Positions 59,869 through 64,000 of a DNA stretch of 64,000 nucleotides are shown piece after piece. Location: contig NC_091666.1 of assembly GCF_042453785.1 (NCBI RefSeq), forward strand, positions 27,238,501 to 27,302,500, in the 5' to 3' direction. A program made the position numbers and the translations under genes. The first letter of the stretch is position 1. Every line of letters begins with the position of its first letter. This DNA is from Malus domestica. Its lineage: Eukaryota; Streptophyta; Magnoliopsida; Rosales; Rosaceae. Under the pieces are notes generated by a model. The model saw nothing but the letters and a program-made list of their open reading frames with translations, was not told the origin of the DNA and searched no databases.

Positions 59869-62800
59869 ATGGCTGAAACATCAAGGCTTAAACACTTGGG
59901 GTCTCAGAAATTTGGACAGATGGAGGGCTACAGCTTCTTGTCCGTCAAAGTTGTGTTGGTGTTGGTTTTGCTGGTGCAGTTCACAGCAGCTGATCACAGT
60001 CACAAGAAGCACGCCGGCGACGGGGTGCAGCCGCTGTCCAAGATTCAAATCCACCGAGCTGTTTACGAGCTTCACGAAAATGCTTCCGTCAAAGCTTACC
60101 CTGTCCTTCTTGGCACCAAAGTATGTCATCCTGCATCTCCTCGCTATTGGCCCATATGTATATCGAGTATCCTGCTACATGAACAGCGGAGCGGAATCCC
60201 CTTATGAAGTTTCTCATATACATATATATACATACGTATATATATATATATATGTATGTATCTATATAATCTTGACGATGATTTTGGCTGAAAAATTCAC
60301 TTTATGCGCAGGGGGAAGATTCTCAGTGGGTAACTATTGAAGTTGCAAGTCCGAAGCCTGCTGAAGATGATTGGTTGGCAGTCTTTTCTCCTGCAGATTT
60401 CAAGTAATGTCCACCTTGTTAACTCTTAATCTCCGTTGTTTTCAACATAATCCGTTTCTTGCAAGCGTAGGTGTAGTCACATTGACTGAAGCGGATGCTT
60501 TCCCGGTAGTTAGATTAGATTAATATAGAATGTCATACTTTCACACCAAAAAAAAAATTAGTAGATTCACGACCTCAATATTTTATGGCAGTTCATCGAC
60601 TTGTCCACCTACCGACGATAGAGAAGTGGCTCCAAATATATGCTCAGCTCCGATAAAGGTTTGTGTTATTCCAAATTCATAATCTCTCTTGGAATTTGAG
60701 GAAATTATAGCTCTTATTGTTCTCTAACCGTTGACGTGCGTACTGAAATCTTGATGTTCTCGTTTCAGTACAGATTTGCCAATGATTCCAATGCTGGCTA
60801 TACGAAAACAGGCAAAGCTTCTTTGAAGTTTCAGTTGATCAATCAACGGGCGGATTTTTCATTCGCATTATTCTCAGGCGGGCTTTCGACCGTGGGTTCA
60901 TGTCCCTTCTCTTTCAGCTTTGCTTCATACAATATTAAATATCACTGTTTCAATATTTCAGCTAATTGATTGCTTTTGGAAAGACTAATCAAACTTCAAG
61001 TGTGTCACCATTTTCGTGTTTTTGTTCATGCTAACAGTGACACTTCAAGTGTTGTCTAACTATATATCCACAATATGCAGCCAAAACTGGTGGCAGTTTC
61101 TAATTCTGTAAGTTTTGTTAATCCGAATGTACCCCTTTACCCGCGTCTTGCTCAAGGGAAGGACTGGAATGAAGTAAGTTTATATAATTTTATCCACCAC
61201 TTTCCTTTCTCATAAAAATCTGGACGGAAATTGAGTTATAATAATGTTCTTTTGTTCTTTTGCAGATGACAGTAACCTGGACAAGCGGCTACAACATCAA
61301 CAAAGCTGTACCTTTTGTCGAGTGGGGTCTCAAGGGCGAAGCTCAAATTCGATCTCCAGCAGGAACACTGACTTTCCCTCGAGGAAGCTTGTGTGGTACG
61401 GATCATATGATCAATCCAATTCATACAGATAAGGCCAATCGAAACAAGAAATTAATGTAACAAAGTTCCTCTGATTTGCAGGTCCACCAGCGCGAACAGT
61501 TGGTTGGCGGGATCCTGGTTTCATCCATACAAGTTTTCTAAAAGATTTGTGGCCAAACTCATTGTACACTTACAAGCTCGGTCATAAATTATCTAATGGT
61601 TCCTATATCTGGAGCAAGTCCTACCACTTCAAGTCATCACCATACCCGGGGGAGGACTCATTACAGCGCTTAGTTATATTTGGCGACATGGGAAAGGTAA
61701 CATCAAGAAAAATAAGAACTATCTGGCTTGGTGAATGTTCATATTATCAAGCTGGGTCACGAAAATTTACTTTTAGTTTCATAAATTTCAGGCTGAGCGT
61801 GATAGTTCAAATGAATACGCTGATTATCAGCCTGGCTCACTCAATACAACAGATACACTGATAAAGGACTTAGATAACATTGACATAGTATTTCACATCG
61901 GAGATATTGTCTATGCCAATGGATACATCTCACAGTGGGATCAGTTCACGTCACAGGTGGAGCCGATTGCATCAAATGTGCCATATATGATTGCAAGGTT
62001 TGTTGCTTGATTTAACCTTGTTTCTGTGCATGTATGTATAAGTTCACATTTCTCTCTGAAACTCACTTGACGTGTTCCGGCAGTGGCAATCACGAACGCG
62101 ATGCACCAGGGACAGGATCCTTCTATGACGGCAATGATTCAGGCGGCGAATGTGGTGTCCTGGCGGAGACTATGTTTTATGTTCCTGCTGAGAACAGAGC
62201 GAAGTTCTGGTAAATAACGAGAATGCTTGTGTCACAAGCTACTTAACCAATTATTTTGCAAAAATAAAAGTATACCAATCATCCGATAAATTGGGTGGTT
62301 AAGCATATTGTAACTGTTCTTTTACAGGTATTCGACAGATTATGGGATGTTCCACTTTTGCATAGCTGACAGTGAGCACGATTGGAGGGAAGGCTCTGAG
62401 CAGTACAAATTCATTGAGAAATGCCTTGCGTCCGCGGACAGGCAGAAACAGCCTTGGCTGATATTTGCTGCTCATCGTGTTCTTGGTTATTCGTCCGCAC
62501 AGTGGCAAGATGGCGCATTTGGCGAGCCTATGGGAAGGGAAAGCTTGCAAAAGCTTTGGCAAAAGTACAAGGTGGACATTGCATTTTACGGTCATGTCCA
62601 TAACTACGAAAGAACATGCCCCATTTACCAGGTAACGCACACAAAAGATTGTATTAACTAGAAATTGCACACATGTTGTATTCTGATCCTTCATCAATGA
62701 CGTTCGTGTGCTGCAGAATCAGTGTGTGAATACAGAAAAGTCTCATTACTCAGGAACTGTGAATGGAACTATACATGTTGTTGTTGGTGGAGGAGGCAGC

Positions 62801-63022
62801 CACTTATCGGCTTTTGGCCCGGTGCAAACGAGTTGGAGCCTTTTCAGAGATTCCGACTTTGGCTTCGTAAAACTTACGGCATTTAACCACTCGTCGCTTC
62901 TGTTTGAGTACAAGAAGAGCAATGATGGGAAGGTGTATGATTCCTTCACTATCTCAAGGGATTATAAAGATGTTTTGGCTTGTGTTCATGATGGCTGTGA
63001 ACCAACTACTTTAGCTACCTGA
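59869..63022 (+). CDS. PAP27: Purple acid phosphatase, PAP27-like
   Basis: Eleven exons: 59869-60120, 60312-60403, 60592-60658, 60769-60891, 61081-61173, 61266-61395, 61482-61696, 61792-61997, 62084-62209, 62328-62631 and 62717-63022. All are GT-AG with consistent phase, giving 637 aa. A second ATG at 59920 gives 620 aa and a better signal peptide (FLSVKVVLVLVLLVQFTAA), so it may be the true start. An N-terminal fibronectin-like domain is followed by the metallophosphatase domain. The five ligand blocks are GDMG (about 320), GDIVY (361-365), GNHE (394-397), a His in AAHR (484) and GHVH (523-526). The gene belongs to the PAP1/24/27 group, often named 'probable inactive', yet all seven usual metal ligands appear present. 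It is a secreted glycoprotein by prediction. A TA microsatellite lies in intron 1 near 60220-60255. Confidence 0.93.
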
Positions 63023-64000
63023 TGAACACTTGTTTTCTGATCAACAAATGATGTATTCTTGACAAGAAATTGCACATCGAACAATCGACAATGTATTCTT
63101 GAAGTATTATTGTATTTTGAAAGGGATTTCAAGTGCTTTCAGATAACTAAAACTGCATTTAAGCCCGCGTATTCGTGAGTTTTTGGTAGAAAACGTTAAA
63201 ATGTGTTCAGTAGAAAAAGTTTTATAGTGTTTTTCAGTACATTTGGAGTAGAAGGTTCTCTAAGGAATTTCAGATCCAAAGGTCGTCACATTACAAAGTT
63301 AAATCGCTTAATTGGTATAACGACTGAAAGGTATCCATCCGAAATTTAGCTATCACATTACGTACAGAACTTTAAAATCATTTGCTATGTCAAGTATTTC
63401 TGCATTTCTTGTTGACTCTTTACTATGTTCGTAATGGACGTGAATTGATGAAGTAAACCCTCAGCTATGTCCACTGTCTAGTCCGAAGCAAGTTCACCTT
63501 CATAGTCCAGGAATGTCACAAATTCAGTTAATCAATGGTACTTTTAGAGACATGTCCAGGTCAATACGTTGGCCTGTGATACGAATCTGATGAGTTGGCC
63601 TGTGATATGAATCTGACAAGTTGGCCTGTGATATGAATCTGATAAGCGCTATTCAACTTTTCGAAAAATTAGGCTGATAAAAGAACAAAAAGATCACAAT
63701 GAAGACGTTGCAGCGCAAACGTGTCCATATGTTTCTCAAAACCACTCATACCAAAGTGCTTGCTTTTGTATTTCCAGAGTGAGCAAGTCTCACTGTAACT
63801 GTGAAGAGAGGGTTCCAAGAGAGAAGAAAGAAATTTGCAAAATAGCAGAGATTTGTGACTCGAACGAGACATTAAGCTTGGGAGTAGCATTTCTTGCTAA
63901 TGTCACAATGGACCAAACAGCCTACGTTAAAGGATGTTTGGAAGGAAGGTTGCGGTTAGACTTTCGAGTGATCAAAGTAAACATATATTGAGAAGCAGCA
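63023..64000. other. PAP 3' flank to the window edge
   Basis: No further gene was recognised. A frame running 63779-63991 has no ATG near its start and no family resemblance; it could belong to a gene continuing past the window but I cannot support that. Confidence 0.35.
63568..63645. repeat. Three tandem copies of a 26-bp unit
   Basis: Units begin at 63568, 63594 and 63620 with 'gttggcctgtgatatgaatc' and differ by one to three bases. Confidence 0.88.

Noticed and set aside
63779-63991. Frame of 70 codons at the window edge as a gene start
   Set aside because: It begins at a non-ATG codon, and no recognisable product or splice context is visible; I leave it unassigned.

Overview
The window is a nuclear chromosome segment from a flowering plant, most likely a eudicot. 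Genes are split by short AT-rich GT-AG introns, a nuclear tRNA is present, and much of the space is plant-type mobile DNA (Ty3/gypsy LTRs, hAT, Mutator-like and Tourist-like elements). The mix of repeats and the pairing of intact with decayed housekeeping genes reminds me of a Rosaceae genome such as apple or pear. That placement is an impression, not proof.

Layout. 0-5 kb: a small intronless minus-strand gene whose product resembles only the C-terminal half of IDD14/15/16 (SGR5-type) factors, then a small Mutator-like MITE. 5.2 kb: tRNA-Leu(AAG). 7.5-9.4 kb: a broken deoxycytidylate (dCMP) deaminase gene with an E2F-type site still upstream and a hAT-like element in its tail. 11.4-12.6 kb: an intact three-exon F-box/MYND zinc-finger gene. 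13.8-15.0 kb: a 1.2 kb foldback Mutator-like element filled with polypurine/polypyrimidine DNA. 15.2-21.9 kb: a Tourist-like element split by a decayed, internally deleted Ty3/gypsy retrotransposon. 22-32 kb: gene-poor DNA with foldback elements, a 1.6 kb hAT-like element, and a TIR element that captured a COG4 fragment.

32.8-36.5 kb: an intact 14-exon UBA5 gene (E1 enzyme of the UFM1 pathway). 38.8-46.3 kb: a tandem duplication of an F-box/LRR/FBD gene; the 41.0-39.6 kb copy is dead and the 46.2-44.6 kb copy is open for 547 codons. Between them lies a hAT element nested in a Mutator-like MITE. 47.3-55.6 kb: a RIO1 atypical kinase gene that is now a pseudogene. It has lost its start frame and the exon with the ATP-binding lysine, and a 2.4 kb solo LTR sits inside a coding exon. 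56.3-58.3 kb: an intact five-exon plant gene of unknown function. 59.9-63.0 kb: an intact 11-exon purple acid phosphatase of the PAP27 type.

The genes do not form a pathway; they are ordinary single plant loci. The common theme is gene loss and transposon activity. Two conserved, normally essential genes (dCMP deaminase and RIO1) are decayed while neighbours are intact, which fits fractionation after whole-genome duplication with functional copies elsewhere. Several elements have exact 8-bp (hAT), 9-11-bp (Mutator-like), 5-bp (LTR) or 3-bp (Tourist) target duplications that can be read directly. I see no evidence of a wholly new biological system. The most unusual items are the zinc-finger-less IDD-like gene, the COG4-capturing element and the long purine/pyrimidine foldback.
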